Origin: Moniliella sp. 'wahieum'
Taxonomy: Eukaryota > Basidiomycota > Moniliellomycetes > Moniliellales > Moniliellaceae
Direction: 5' to 3'
Assembly (NCBI GenBank): GCA_003971905.1
Contig: RSEE01000048.1
Span: forward strand, 1 to 64,000
Length of the DNA stretch: 64,000 nt
Position 1 is the stretch's first letter; each line of letters starts with the position of its first letter. Under the pieces are notes generated by a model. That model searched no databases. It worked only from the letters and a program-made list of their open reading frames with translations, and was not told the origin of the DNA. Below, piece after piece: positions 1-10,697 of this stretch. The translations under genes and the position numbers were made by a program.

Positions 1-54
1 TGACCCCGAGGCTCCCGGAGGGGTAGGATGGGAGAGGTAGAGAACAGTGTGCCC

Positions 55-100
55 GTACGTGGTACGTGGTACGTGGTACATGCTACGTGGTACGTGGTGG
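55..100. repeat. GTACGTG-type tandem repeat
   Basis: Seven-base units built on TACGTGG repeat about six times with one variant unit (TACATGC). Confidence 0.8.
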
Positions 101-840
101 GTCCGGTCCAACAATGGGAGGTAGGAAGACACAGGTTCGCACTCGGGGTCGGATTGGGGATCAGGTTGGGGGTTGGGTCAGTACTCTAGTACTCAGTCAC
201 ACTCTGCCCACCCACGCGGCCATTGGCAAAAAGCAAACCGAGTGAGAGATAGCGAGAGTCGGAGCACCGAATTACGATAAGGTGGGCACGTCTCGCGTCA
301 CGGCGCAGGTCAAAAGGCGGGTACAGTGGAGCTAGTGGAGACTAACTTGAGTCAAATGGTAAAGTGCGCGTAGTAGGTAGCCAGCAAACCGTAGTAGGGT
401 ATAGCGCATTAACTTCGTACTTAGGAACTTAAGGACTTAGGACTTAGGATTGGTACTTGGTACTGGTGGGGCTCGTTGGGCCGGTCGGGGACCGAAACGA
501 TTCGCTCGGACATCTCAGATCTTATATCTACCCGCCGGCCCCGAGGCCAGATCGCAAAAGTGTGTACTATCGTACGTTTGGCGACAAGAATGTCATTGGT
601 TGTTGAATGCTGAAGTTCAGCACTTCAGTTGCGCGCGTAGACTGGGAACGAAAGCATGGCAATGAACGGAAGGAAAGGAGAATGAAAGGGTCCTACCCAG
701 AGAAGGAGAAGAGCAGGATAGTTTGGTATATTACTAGTAATGATGCTCGTGGGCAAAAGGAGATTCAATTATAGAAGGGCAAAAGGGGGAAGGGGGAGCG
801 GTCGTGGGTTACCAGGAAGAGAAGAGCGTGATACGATACA

Positions 841-845
841 CAGAC

Positions 846-877
<32 letters not shown>
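841..877. repeat. (CAGA)n microsatellite
   Basis: Tetranucleotide CAGA/TAGA units run without interruption for about 37 bases. Confidence 0.9.
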
Positions 878-1022
878 GAGCTTGCCATAGTAGGCGTTTG
901 AGGGTGGGGGTGGAGGTGGGGGCGAGGAAGAGCGCTGGAACAGCGTTGGAAGACGAACGTGTTTAGCTCTCCCTAAGCAATGGAAACACAAGACACCACC
1001 ACACAAAAACACAGTATACAAA

Positions 1023-1068
1023 AAGGCAAGGCAAGGCAAGGCAAGGCAAGGCAAGGCAAGGCAAGGCA
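1023..1068. repeat. (AAGGC)n microsatellite
   Basis: About nine perfect AAGGC pentamers, followed by a looser AAGACA-type array to about 1175. Confidence 0.9.
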
Positions 1069-1360
1069 TAAATGAAGACACGACATGTGAAGACAGACAC
1101 GATATGAAGACAAGACAAGACACGACAATAAGAAGACAGACAATAAGAAGACAAGACAAGACAAGACAAGGGGCAAGTAAGGCGGGCCGCGACCGGTCCT
1201 CAAACCGTAACTCCTCCGGGAAAGCGAAATGCGTGAGCCCAGAGCCCAAGGCCAAATACCCAAGACCCAGCGGGGGGGAAGCGCAGGAGGGAGCGCAGGG
1301 CAGGGCAAGGGAGGGAGGTGGAAGTCGTAAGAAAGAAAACCATGATATGACATGGCATGG

Positions 1361-1473
1361 AAGGGAAGGGAAGGGAAGGGAAGGGAAGGGAAGGAAGGGA
1401 AGGGAAGGGAAGGGAAGGGAAGGGAAGGGAAGGAAGGGAAGGGAAGGGAAGGGAAGGGAAGGGAGGGGAGGGG
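1361..1473. repeat. (AAGGG)n microsatellite
   Basis: About 22 AAGGG pentamers, interrupted by occasional AAGG units and ending in GGGGA units. The G-rich strand could form G-quadruplex or triplex structures (known property of such repeats, not tested here). Confidence 0.95.
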
Positions 1474-1830
1474 ACGCGTGACGCGTCGGAACGCAGTGCG
1501 CGAAGTTTACGCCGTCACCTGGGCTGGGGGAGGCTTTCTGCGCTGCGGGGAGCGGGGGGGTGTAGGTGGGGGTAAGTAGGGCGGGAAGGTCACGTGGGCA
1601 CAGGGGAGTGGGAGTGGGTGGGTGGGGAACAGGAGCAGGAGCAGGAATGGGGACAGGAGTACGAGCACGAGCACGGTGCGCCAGGTGTTTGCAGCTCAAG
1701 AGAGGCCGAGGGGGGAAGGCAAGCCAAAGGCAAAGGCAAAGGTGATGCGAGGTGAGGTAGAGGTAGATGTGAAAGTGGAAATGGATGTGGAGGTGGAAGT
1801 GGAAGCCAATAAGCAGGTACTTAAGGCGGA

Positions 1831-1895
1831 GGAAGAAGAAGAAGAAGAAGAAGAAGAAGAAGAAAAGAAGAAGAAGAAGAAGAAGAAGAAGAAGA
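1831..1895. repeat. (GAA)n microsatellite
   Basis: About 20 GAA triplets with one AAA interruption. They give poly-Glu/Lys frames on one strand and poly-Ser/Leu frames on the other, which should not be taken as genes. Confidence 0.9.
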
Positions 1896-2512
1896 GCAAC
1901 TTGACGAGATCGAAGACGAACTGGAAGAACGTAAGAAAGCAGTACTACAATGAGGAGTGTGCTGTCGGTCGAACTTGTTCCTTTTCCTGTTCCTTTTCCT
2001 GTTCTTTGGCCTGGGCCTGCGGGACCGGGACCGGGGCAGGATCAGGATTAGGATCCGAGGCGCCGTCCGCGGGGCGAGGTGGGCGAGCAACGGCATACGT
2101 CTCATCGAGGGGAGACAGGTGGTGCGCCAGCTCGGTAGCGGAGGAGGAAGGAGGGTGGTCCTCGATCAAGCCTGGGGAGGCAGGGCAGGACTGGGGGGGA
2201 AGCGAGGCGGAGGCCGAGGCCGAAGAGCGGGGGGGACGAGCGGGGCGTGAAGGGTGCTCGTGCACAGGGCGGGAGGAGGGTGGGGAGACGGGATCGAGAG
2301 GCGCAGCAGGGTGCGGGGGCGAGAGGTAAGAGCGGGGGAAAGACAGGTTGTGCTCGAGACTGTGGAAAGGGGCGAAGGAGTGGAGGAGGGTGAAGGAGGT
2401 GAAGGAAGTGAAGGAGGTGCAAGAGAGGCAGGTAAAGGGAGAAAGAGGGGGATCCAGTGTTCCACCACGGCACTTCTTCGAGGGGCAGAGAGAGCGCAAG
2501 TAAATTCTGCGC

Positions 2513-3248
2513 CTAGAGGCACGAGGTACCGCGCCACCTCTCTTCCTGCCTCAGTTGTGACCAGACAGTGTTCTCTGCGGCGCACGTCAGCGGACGACTC
2601 GGGGTGGGGTAAAAGGGCGCAGCGTGGGTGTCCAACTCGTCTTGGTCGATGCGCAGATCGAAATCCAACAGGTAGAGCAACTGGTTCTCATCAAAGCCAC
2701 TTCGGGGAGGGGAAGAGATGGTGGCGTAGCGGCACCAGTGCTTGTTTTGGGGAGAGGAATCGTTGAGGTACTTGGCAGCGACGATGAGGGCAGCGAGAAG
2801 AATGCGGTGCCTTGTACAGGGCATACCGCGTGCGACACGTGGCAGACGCGCCTTGAGACGCGCAAGGTACACCAGGGTACAGAGCAGCGTGGGAACCTGT
2901 ACGTTGGACCGTTCCACCAGCTCCGTAAGAAAGTCCTCGAGACTGGGAAGGCCGTCGGAAGGCGTGCACCGTGCCGGGTCGCGGCGTAGGCGGCGGCGAG
3001 CGCGGCAGAGCCACGGAAGCCGCTGGGCGGGTCGAGGGGGAGGACACGGGATGTTGTTCTGTTCCCTGGGGCTGCGGGAGAAGGTGGGCGGCTTGGTGGG
3101 CGAGATAGACGACGATGGGTTTGGATACGGGGCACCGGACCAGGCGGAGCAAGGCGGGGGTGTGGACAATGTTGGGCAGCAGGCTGGCGGGGTGGCGGCG
3201 AGCTGGTGGGCAGGCACAAGGCCCGAGGCAGCAGCCGCGGCAGCCCAT
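2513..3248 (-). CDS. PCL/PHO80-family cyclin (G1-type), ends uncertain
   Basis: Encodes a cyclin of the fungal PCL class, which activates a Pho85-type kinase in G1 and morphogenesis. The first part of the cyclin fold (about 3060-3200) reads [19 protein letters not shown], the typical opening helix. In another frame (about 2640-2960) come the core helices, with [32 protein letters not shown] and [20 protein letters not shown]. The family-typical [11 protein letters not shown] follows near 2640-2690. Two changes of frame are needed within the domain, as elsewhere in this window. I put the start at an ATG at 3248, but an upstream exon is possible. The C-terminus may continue past 2513 in the Pro/Ser-rich sequence. 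Family assignment is firm; the exact PCL subtype is not. Confidence 0.75.
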
Positions 3249-3617
3249 GATGGAGTGGGGGTAGGAGAGGGGGTGGGGGGGAAGGGGGCGTCGGGGGGAG
3301 GAGGAGCGAGGGAGCCACGGCTGGGTTTTTTATTCTCAGCGGGTGTGCGGACTGGGAGATGGGCAGCACTAACAACTAACCACTTATACCAAACAGGCAG
3401 GACTGGCATGGCGTGTGTCGCCCCACACTGCCCGTGCGGCTGGCGCGCCGCGCCCCGGGCAGGCGGCGCGGGGGCAGTGTGCTGCCACTGGCATTTCCTC
3501 ATCGGGGCGCATGCAGTCGGGGGGCCGGCGGGCGGGAGTACGAGAGTGCCCCCGCGCCCGCATGCAGCGCTGCCTCGTGCATGCAGCGCGGGTGGTCATG
3601 CCACTGTGCATGTGTGG

Positions 3618-3652
3618 TGTGACATGTGACACGTGACGCGTGACACGTGACG
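3618..3652. repeat. Self-complementary GTGACACGTGAC-type word cluster
   Basis: Alternating GTGACATGTGAC and ACGTGACGCGTGAC words form overlapping short palindromes. The same words recur at 4187-4211, 9540-9558 and about 51000-51030. Confidence 0.7.
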
Positions 3653-4415
3653 GGCGTGGGATGCGCCTCGCCGAGGAATGCCGCCTGCCGCCACAGGAAG
3701 CAGCGCCCCGCCCTCGCCCGCGCTGCCGTCCCCGCGCCACGTCAGCACCCGCCAGCGCCAGCACCGCGTCCCTTGGGCCCACCCCTCCATCCTCGGCAGC
3801 ACCCCCTCCCTCCACCGCCGCCTGCTAAAAACTCTCCGGCTCGGCACACAACACCATTCTGTCTGCCTGGCTCCCCCATCCGCATCCGGGCACACACACC
3901 GTACTTGCAACTCAGGCCGCAGGTGAGCCATCCTGGAGCAAAGGAACGTTTAACGTTTAACCTCACTCCCCTCTGCGGCGTTTATAGTTCTTTCGTGCAA
4001 GACAATACTCCGCCATGGCCGTAACCTTACCGCCCTTGATGTCCGTCTTTTATCTCCCTCGCACCCCCGTTCTCTCGTCTCAAGAATCCATCTTTGACTC
4101 TTTGACTTTGGCCCCCCGGCAACTCTTCCGGCGTAGAAATGTCTCGGACTACCTTGCTAGATTTCTTGTGCCTTAATCAGGCTGTGACATGTGACGTGTG
4201 ACATGCGACAGGGCTTTTGTGTTTTGCCCCCACAGCGCACAGCCCGATCCCTCGGTGCCGCTTATTATCTCCAGGTTTCCCGTTCACTTGGGTCTTGCCC
4301 AAAGCCAGTTCATTTTCCGTGCTTCTCTTTTTGCGCCCTTCCACGTCCCATCCTATATGAGCCCGCCGTGAGGTGGGCCGGTGCTCGGTTGCGTTTTCAC
4401 TCTCTGTGAAAGACC

Positions 4416-4580
4416 AGAAAGCAGGTAGATGACGGTGTATTGCATTGATCCTGAGCTACAGAGACTAGAGAAGATTCCTGCCCCCCCCGAAGGAATACTA
4501 ATTGCAAAAACGAATGAACCCGAAGGTTCCGGGCTTGTGGGTTACCGGCGCGACTAGTATACACTACACCAGTGTGGCAT
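4416..4580. repeat. Dispersed repeat A, copy 1
   Basis: Shares an ordered series of blocks with 51758-51935: GAAAGCAG, TATTGCATTGA, TGAGC-ACAGAG-CTAGAGAA, ATTCCTG, GAAGG, GGGTTACCGGC-like and TGTGGC-CACA. The copies differ by substitutions and small gaps. No coding capacity; class unresolved. Confidence 0.6.
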
Positions 4581-5903
4581 CACATGTCACACACTCTCCC
4601 CTCGGTTTTCTCCCGCATAATAGTACCCCCCTTTTCCCCTTTTCCTCTGCTCGATCTCACATTAGCTTTTCGTTCTCATCCACAGCCCCTATAGTGGTCT
4701 ATAGTGGTCCATCCCATCCCCCGCTCACGTGCATCTTACGAACACTGTGTGCCTGATAATACAACCCGAATAGGATGGCCCCAAGCCACAGCACTGCAAC
4801 CGCGATCACATTCCCATTCATCAGCTCTTGAACAAAACACTTTTGTACGTGTTGGTTCCAGTCGGGTCCAACCTTCCCCTGGACCAACCTAAAAACTTTT
4901 CCTTATTGCCGAATCGACTGCAGTATAACGAAGACTTTGTTCTATCGCTCCTACTCACGAAGAAAGAAAGCCAGGGCTATACTCGTGGTCGCCCAGCGTC
5001 GTGTTGAACGCTGCAGGCGTGGTGTCACGTACAGCAGTAGTAGTAGGTATATTTCAATGACTTCCTTTTGCTCCTCCCAACGCACACATCCCCGCGCGCC
5101 AAAGCGAAAAGAATTAAGCGCTAAGCCATGAAGAACGCTCCGTACTAGTAGTCGAGACACCTATGCACATGTGCATTATAGTACCATTCGGCCCATTATT
5201 CCCTCACATAGGGACCAGCGTCTGACCATTGGACCTTTGGCCTGGTGACTGGGGACTGGTGACCCTCCAGGGTCCCATCTGCTCTCGCCCGCGCATCTAT
5301 ATTGATCTGGTTAAGGTTAACATCAAGGGCGGACAAGAACGCGCATCCTGCCTTGGGGCAATTATCGGTTACCGCAACCTCTCATGAGATCATGTGAGAC
5401 TCTTCTCTGAGAAGAGCCGAACCACTCCCACCCTGGTCCCGCGGCGGACGCGGGCTAATCCATGCTCAAGTGGCCCTCGGCCGCCCTGATGGTTACCACA
5501 CTAACCGCAACCAGGGCGGGAAGCGGAAGCGGACGCGGAGGAAACGGCAGCGGAAGCGGACGCGTGTGGGGCGGCACAGCGGAACACCCAAGGTCTTCCG
5601 CGCTTTGCCACCTGGCAGCGCGGCGTGGTTGGGGGAGCGAGTCACCGATCACCGATCGTGGATGCTTGCATCCTAGTCATCGGTCATCGGTCACTAGTCA
5701 CGAGTCATCGAAGTCATCCTCAGAGGCCTCAGCATGGAGCAGAGGAGTCCAACATGCCTCAGCGGAGGAGCGTGCTGCGTTAGGATTGCCATTACCACCG
5801 GGCTCTGCGTCTGTTGCTGTTGCCGCTCATCTCACCTCCGATCTCACCTCGTCTCATCTCATCCCATCTCACCTCACCTCGCCTCGTCTCGTCTCGTTTC
5901 GCC

Positions 5904-7554
5904 ATGGCGCGCACTGCACCTGGGCGACGTTCCGCTTCCGCTTCCGGTTCTGGGTCTGGATCTAGGTCTGTGCGACGAGGACCTCCGCGTGCCCAAGCGC
6001 GGCCGTACCTGCACGACGTGAAGCAACTACTTTCTTCGCCGCGGCGGCGGGCGGGCAAAGGCGGGAAGCACCTTGCTGCGCTGGTGTTCCGCAGTGTGCG
6101 GGTAAGTCTGTTTGATGCGCCGGGTGCGAGTGGGTCTGGGTCAGCTACGGCTGCGACGCGCGAGGGGGATAGGTTGCGTCGGGCCGAGCAGGGCGAGGGC
6201 CAAGGTGAACAAGGGCCAGGACAAAGGGGAGAGCAAGAGCAAGAGCAAGAAGAGCAAGAGAGAAGAGGAAGAGCAAGGGGAGAGTGACGATAGTGAAGCG
6301 GGGTTTGCTTCGCCTGCGTACCTCGGAGCAGTGGAGGACGAAGCTGCGGCGTACTATGCGCGTGCACAGCAGATGGGCACGACGGTGATTCCGCTACGGG
6401 TGCGACCGGCGTTCATCTTGTTCACTGTGCTCGTCTTGGCGCTCTTGGCTTTCCTTGGGTTTCACCCGAATGCACAGCGGTGGACGTTGGTCAATGACAA
6501 GGTCCTTCACTTTACCTGTTTCTTCATCGTACGTCCTCCTCCCCTTTTCCCTTCTTCTTTCTTCCTTTTCTCTTTCTTTCGTTCTCTTTCGTTCGTTCTC
6601 TTTCGTCTGTTTTTGCTTGAGCTTTTTGGGCGAGCGGGGCGGTTGGACTGCATCTACCAACTAACGTCTAACAACTAACAACTACCATCTACCCCGTCTC
6701 CCTCTTTCTTCCCCCTCCAGGCCACCGCCTTGTTTTATTGCATCTTTGACGTCGACGACCGGGCGCGGAAGAGCAGCTGGTTCTGGCGCGACGCACCGCT
6801 GTACGTGACGCTAGTCACTTGCCTTATCGTTGGCTCGATTGGGTCGGAAATCGTGCAAAGCTTGCTTCCCGTACGTCTCCCCCCCCCCCCCCACACACAC
6901 TCCCTACCTCGTGCCTTTCCCTTTGGGGTGGTCGTTCAGTTTCGGATGGGTTTGGCTTGGGCTGCTGACACGGACACGGGGCACACGCACACGTACCACG
7001 CACCACGCACCACGCAGTACAAGACGTTTCAATGGGGCGATGTGGTGGCCAATCTGTTAGGATCGAGTTTGGGTATCGTGGCTTCTTACCGTCTCGAAGC
7101 GTACTACCGGCATCGGAGGGAGATTGCTCGGCTCTACCGTCCCATAGCCATGGGCGACAGTCTCTCTGGTGGTGGCGGACTATTTTCGTCCGACGAAGAC
7201 GAAGATGAAGACGACTACGACTACGGAAACGACGACTACGACGAGGAGGACGAATACGAGCCGGATGTGCTGCAACTTGTCCCGTCCACGCGATCGCACA
7301 TGGGGATGCGCGGGGTGGAACAAGCCTCAGAGGACCCATTGGGAAGTGGCATGCAGGACGCTGCACTGCGCCCACCCAACCCCAAACCCAAACCCGAACG
7401 GCGCGTGCGCTGGGGCGGAGTAGAACAATTCGAGCCTCCTGCTACGGGGGCTAGCTACCCGCCTGGCCACCGAGCAGCCCGTACCACCCTCTTCTCCCTC
7501 GGGGAGGAAGAGGACGAGGACGAGACACAGCGGGACACACGGGCAGTAGTCTAA
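5904..7554 (+). CDS. VanZ-like membrane protein, four exons
   Basis: Predicted integral membrane protein of the fungal VanZ-like family; cellular role unknown. Exons are 5904-6101, 6145-6528, 6721-6870 and 7018-7554, with GTAAGT or GTACGT donors and CAG acceptors, all phase 0. Translation runs open through all four exons, unusual in this window. The N-terminus is basic and Ser/Gly-rich. A hydrophobic helix (FILFTVLVLALLAFLG) is followed by NDKVLHFTCFF, which matches the VanZ D-K-x-x-H-F signature. Further helices (LYVTLVTCLIVGSIG) and DVVANLLGSSLGI complete the fold. The C-terminal tail has a dense Asp/Glu/Tyr stretch (about 7190-7265). The start is the first in-frame ATG in a good context (GCCATGG). 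The first intron is only 43 nt. Family fairly sure; function not. Confidence 0.8.
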
Positions 7555-8443
7555 ACTGCGCTCGGCTCATCTGCCTTACTGTCTGTTGGCAAATTTTAAT
7601 GGGTGCATGGGTGGGTACCTGGTACCCTTTTGCTTCCCCCACTGTATTTAACCCTCTTGTTCCCGTTGGGCTTGTCACATCTCATACTTGCCTTGCTCAG
7701 GTCCCGTCTCTGGCTCGGGCTCGGGCTCGGCTCGCACATCGCACCTAGCACCTACCCGCCCGTCTGCTGCGACGGGCCGAGAGAGTTACCAAGTGGTCGA
7801 GTGGCCGAGCGGCCGGCGTCCAGGCTTCCCCAACCCATCTTCCCTGCCCTTTGTTCGGGGCGAGCTGTCCTGCCCGAGACCTGAAGCCTGAAGCGTGCTA
7901 CGGCAGTGGACCCGCTCCTGCCTTGGGTTGTTTTTTTCCCCTCCTGGTCCGGGCGTTGGAAGGTGAAACGACCTGGTTTACTTGGGCTGTAACGTAAGAA
8001 TGCGAACTGTGTCTCTCGGTAGTTTAACTTAACTTAGCGTAGCTTAGGTTAGGACTAAGTTTAACGTTTACTGGAGGAGTAGGAGGAGGAAAGGAGTAGA
8101 AGGAGGAAGAGAAGTAGGAGGGGGGGAGGAGCACATAATGGAACGGGGGAGTCAAAACGGTATGAGAGCCGGAGTGGAAGAAGTGAGAATCGGGACCAAG
8201 GGGGCCGGACCACACGAGGAGTGGGGACCACGACGGGCGGTCCAGGCAGGTTGAGGGGAAGAGCAGAGCGGGGGGTAAAAAACAAAAAACAAAAAAAAAC
8301 AGGGGAACCAAGTGAGGCCCCTTGGACACAGGAGTCTGTCCTGTGTCCTGTGTCATGCAAGGGGCCCAGCACAGGATGGAATTAGGTGAAAAAAGGGCAG
8401 AAGGGGAGGGAAGGAGTTATCCTCTTACCTCATACACCTACGT
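7555..8443. other. Convergent 3' intergenic region
   Basis: Lies between the stops of the VanZ-like gene (+) and the PAH gene (-). It contains a short run of AACTTAACTTAG-like words (8025-8050) and a purine-rich stretch (8070-8430) that gives spurious Pro/Ser frames on the - strand. No gene seen. Confidence 0.5.
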
Positions 8444-9064
8444 CTACGCCTTCTTGAGGTTGTTAAGGTGGACGAGGGCGAGCTCGATGGAGAAGCCTTG
8501 AGGTTCAGGGGGTTTAGGAGGCGGAGGCGGGGGTTCCTTCTTGGGCTTCTTAGTTCCCGGGCCCTCGAGGACGAGGCGATTATCCTCTGTGAGAGCAAAG
8601 TCGTATCCGAGGGGCAAGGTAGCACGGAACCCAGCAACCATGGACGGGGTATCACCATACAATCCCGCGACCTGATCAACAACGTGATTGATATCCGTTG
8701 CCTTGTCGCCCGTGTCTTCCACGGCACCGATAAAGCAGCTGTACTTCTTAGGTTTGGGGCGGTGGCGGGGGCGGTGGCGGATGGGCAATGTTCATACGCG
8801 TATCGACGAGCACTTTGCATGCTTCTTCCAAACTGAGCGGTTTACGTTCTGCCTCCAGCTTCTTCGCCAGTTCCTCCGGCGTGAGCTTCTTGGGCTTCTC
8901 TTCTTCCTTGGCCTTGGTCTTGGTCTCGATCGGCGCAGCTCCGGCCAGGAACGGGGCCATCATACCAAACGGCCACGACTAGAGGAATGAACGGAGGGGG
9001 GGTAAAGGAGTCAGCGCCCGGCCAAGGAGGGGTACGGTCGTGTCTGGCAGGGGATACGCACCAT
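8444..9064 (-). CDS. Small protein with a paired amphipathic helix (SIN3-type PAH) domain
   Basis: Predicted small protein of about 180 residues. Exon 1 appears to be only the start codon: GCCACC ATG at 9062-9064 is followed at once by GTGCGT. An 83-nt intron (8979-9061) ends in TCTAG, and exon 2 begins SWPFGMMAPFLAG. An Ala/Lys/Glu-rich helix leads to PLSLEEACKVLVD (about 8810-8850). After a change of frame in a CCGCCACC repeat comes KKYSCFIGAVEDT, then INHVVDQVAGLYGDTPSM and VAGFRATLPLGYDF. This order (PLxxxxAL, Y-x-x-F, V-x-x-L-F/Y, GF-x-x-x-LP-x-GY) is that of the PAH domain, by which SIN3 corepressors bind transcription factors. A Pro-rich linker and one more helix (IELALVHLNNLKK) end the protein. 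SIN3 itself is far larger, with several PAH domains and a histone-deacetylase interaction region, none of which is nearby. It could be a stand-alone adaptor or a relic. Confidence 0.55.
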
Positions 9065-10697
9065 GGTGGCAGGTGGGCGAGTGGTCTGGGGGGGGGGGGC
9101 GAGGAGAGCAGGGGCGATAAGAGGATGGAATGGGAGGGCTGGGGGGAGCACAGGCAAAGCACGGGTGGCGGCCACTCGTGCTGGCAGCACCAGTGCTGGC
9201 GGGAGGGGGAGGAGGGGTGCCGGGGAGAGGGAGGCAGAAGGAGAAGAGAAAGAGAAAGAGAAAGAAAGAGAAGAGAGGGACAACGACCCGCCGCCGCAGC
9301 TACCGTCTAACGCTTCGATCCTTAGCCGGGCCCAGCCGGGGCCAGGCCGCAGCGCCCTTCCGCACTGGCTGGGCCCAAGCGCTGATACGGCGAGGTGTCG
9401 AATCTGGGTGAGCACCACGCGCCCACACTGCTCCTGTGCCGCAGTGTCGGGGTGGGTGGCGTCGCCGCTTCCCCTTCCCCGTGCTGCCTAGTGGGGATGC
9501 ATGATGCGAGGCGAGGGGTGGTGATGCGGTGTGGGAGATGTGACATGTGACTTGTGACCCCCCGCTGCGGCTGCCAGTGCCTGCTAGTGCCCGCCTCCCG
9601 CCCCCCCCCCTGACATCGCACATCTCCCATCTCCCATCTGACGTCATCTGCAACACGCTTGCCATGCAGGGAAGACGCTGCGCTAGGGCCTGCACCCCGC
9701 CAGAGGCTCAGCACGGCGCACAGGCGCAAGTCAGATGTACTCACACCCTCCCCGACACGGGATGTACGTACCAAGCTCCAAGTCATCCTGGAGTATCGCC
9801 ATTCTCTCTCGATTCGCAATCAGTAATCATCTTTCCCTCCCAGTTACTCGTACTGCTACTGGCTCCTCATCCATCTCCCTCCTCGGAACCACAAGCACCT
9901 AGGACCATACCGATAAATACAACCCGAGCACTATACCCGCCACTCCGTCTTCCCTCCCATGCCCATTGGAGGCGCTTGGTTGGGCCAGTGTGTCCGCAGA
10001 CCAGCTGGCAATCGGGGGCGAAGAGCCAATGGGCAATGGCGAATCGTCGGGGGGGAGAGCGAATGGCGAAGAGATAAATGTCAAGGCGAAATGTGGGAAA
10101 GGCCAATGGCCAATGGCCAAAGATGGAAGACGAAATGAAGGAATGTCCTTTGGGCGAGAAACGGAAGTGGAGGGGGAAGTGGAAGTGGAAGTGGAAGTGG
10201 AAATGCAAGTTGAAGAGGAAGAGTGGAAGGAAGAGATGGGACCGCGTTGTCATCGCGTTCTCGCATTGTCACTTTCGGGGCAGTAGCATGCGTCGGTCGT
10301 AGGCCGTAGGCCGTAGGCGTGTGTAGGTCGAGTCGAGGTCGAGGTCGAGGTCGAGGTCGAGGTCGAGGTCGAGATTGAGGTCGAGGTCGAGGTCGTAGGG
10401 AACAGTGCACCCAAAGGGGAAACCAAGTCCCAAGTCCCAAGTCCCAAGCCCCAAGTCCCAAACCCCAACAACCCAACAACCAACACCCCAACAACCCAAA
10501 CCCAAACGCGGGCCGGGTCAGGTAGATCGGCGCAGGGGCAACGTGCAATGGCGCATGTACCGGGGCAGGCAGGGCACAAAGGCCCACAAAAGGGCAAGAA
10601 AGTGCAAGACAGTGAGTGCGGGGCAAGGTGCAAGGTGCAAACAGTGCAAAAGATACAAAAGAAGGAAACGAGGCAGGAAGGAGGAAGCAAGCTGCAC
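9065..10697. other. Intergenic region with microsatellites
   Basis: Between the 5' end of the PAH gene and the 3' end of the RhoGAP gene. It contains GTGACATGTGAC words (9538-9558), CCAATGG words (10025-10120), a GGAAGT array (10165-10203), a GGTCGA array (10327-10399) and CCAAGTCC/CCAACAAC arrays (10420-10500). Frames here are repeat-driven and I support no gene. Confidence 0.5.
10327..10399. repeat. (GGTCGA)n microsatellite
   Basis: About twelve hexamers with one GATTGA variant. They encode Asp-Leu or Arg-Pro dipeptides depending on frame, which explains the odd frames across it. Confidence 0.9.

Larger units (their letters stand above)
1..2400. other. Purine-rich, microsatellite-dense region without a clear gene
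   Basis: The + strand is strongly purine-biased, with successive short-motif arrays (listed separately) built on AAGGC, AAGACA, AAGGG and GAA. All open frames here are low-complexity (Arg/Glu/Lys-rich on +, Leu/Pro/Ser-rich on -), as expected from simple repeats, and none has a recognisable domain. The part near 1945-2500 may hold the 3' end of the cyclin gene on the - strand, but I cannot place its stop. Confidence 0.6.
3249..5903. other. Intergenic region between divergent cyclin and VanZ-like genes
   Basis: No supportable gene. It holds GTGAC-type words at 3618-3652 and 4187-4211, one copy of a dispersed repeat at 4416-4580, GGAAGCGGACG repeats around 5518-5565, and a pyrimidine tract of CTCAT/CTCAC units at about 5825-5895, just before the VanZ-like gene, which may act as its leader. 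Confidence 0.5.

Noticed and set aside
809-2585. Long open frames on both strands (for example 809-1699 - and 1622-2329 +)
   Set aside because: They are translations of microsatellites (poly Ser/Pro/Leu or Arg/Glu/Lys) without domains.
7770-7830. tRNA-like sequence: GTGGCCGAGCGGCC resembles the D-arm of tRNA-Ser or tRNA-Leu
   Set aside because: No matching T-arm (GGTTCGA) or acceptor stem follows within 90 bases; the resemblance is confined to one GC-rich motif.
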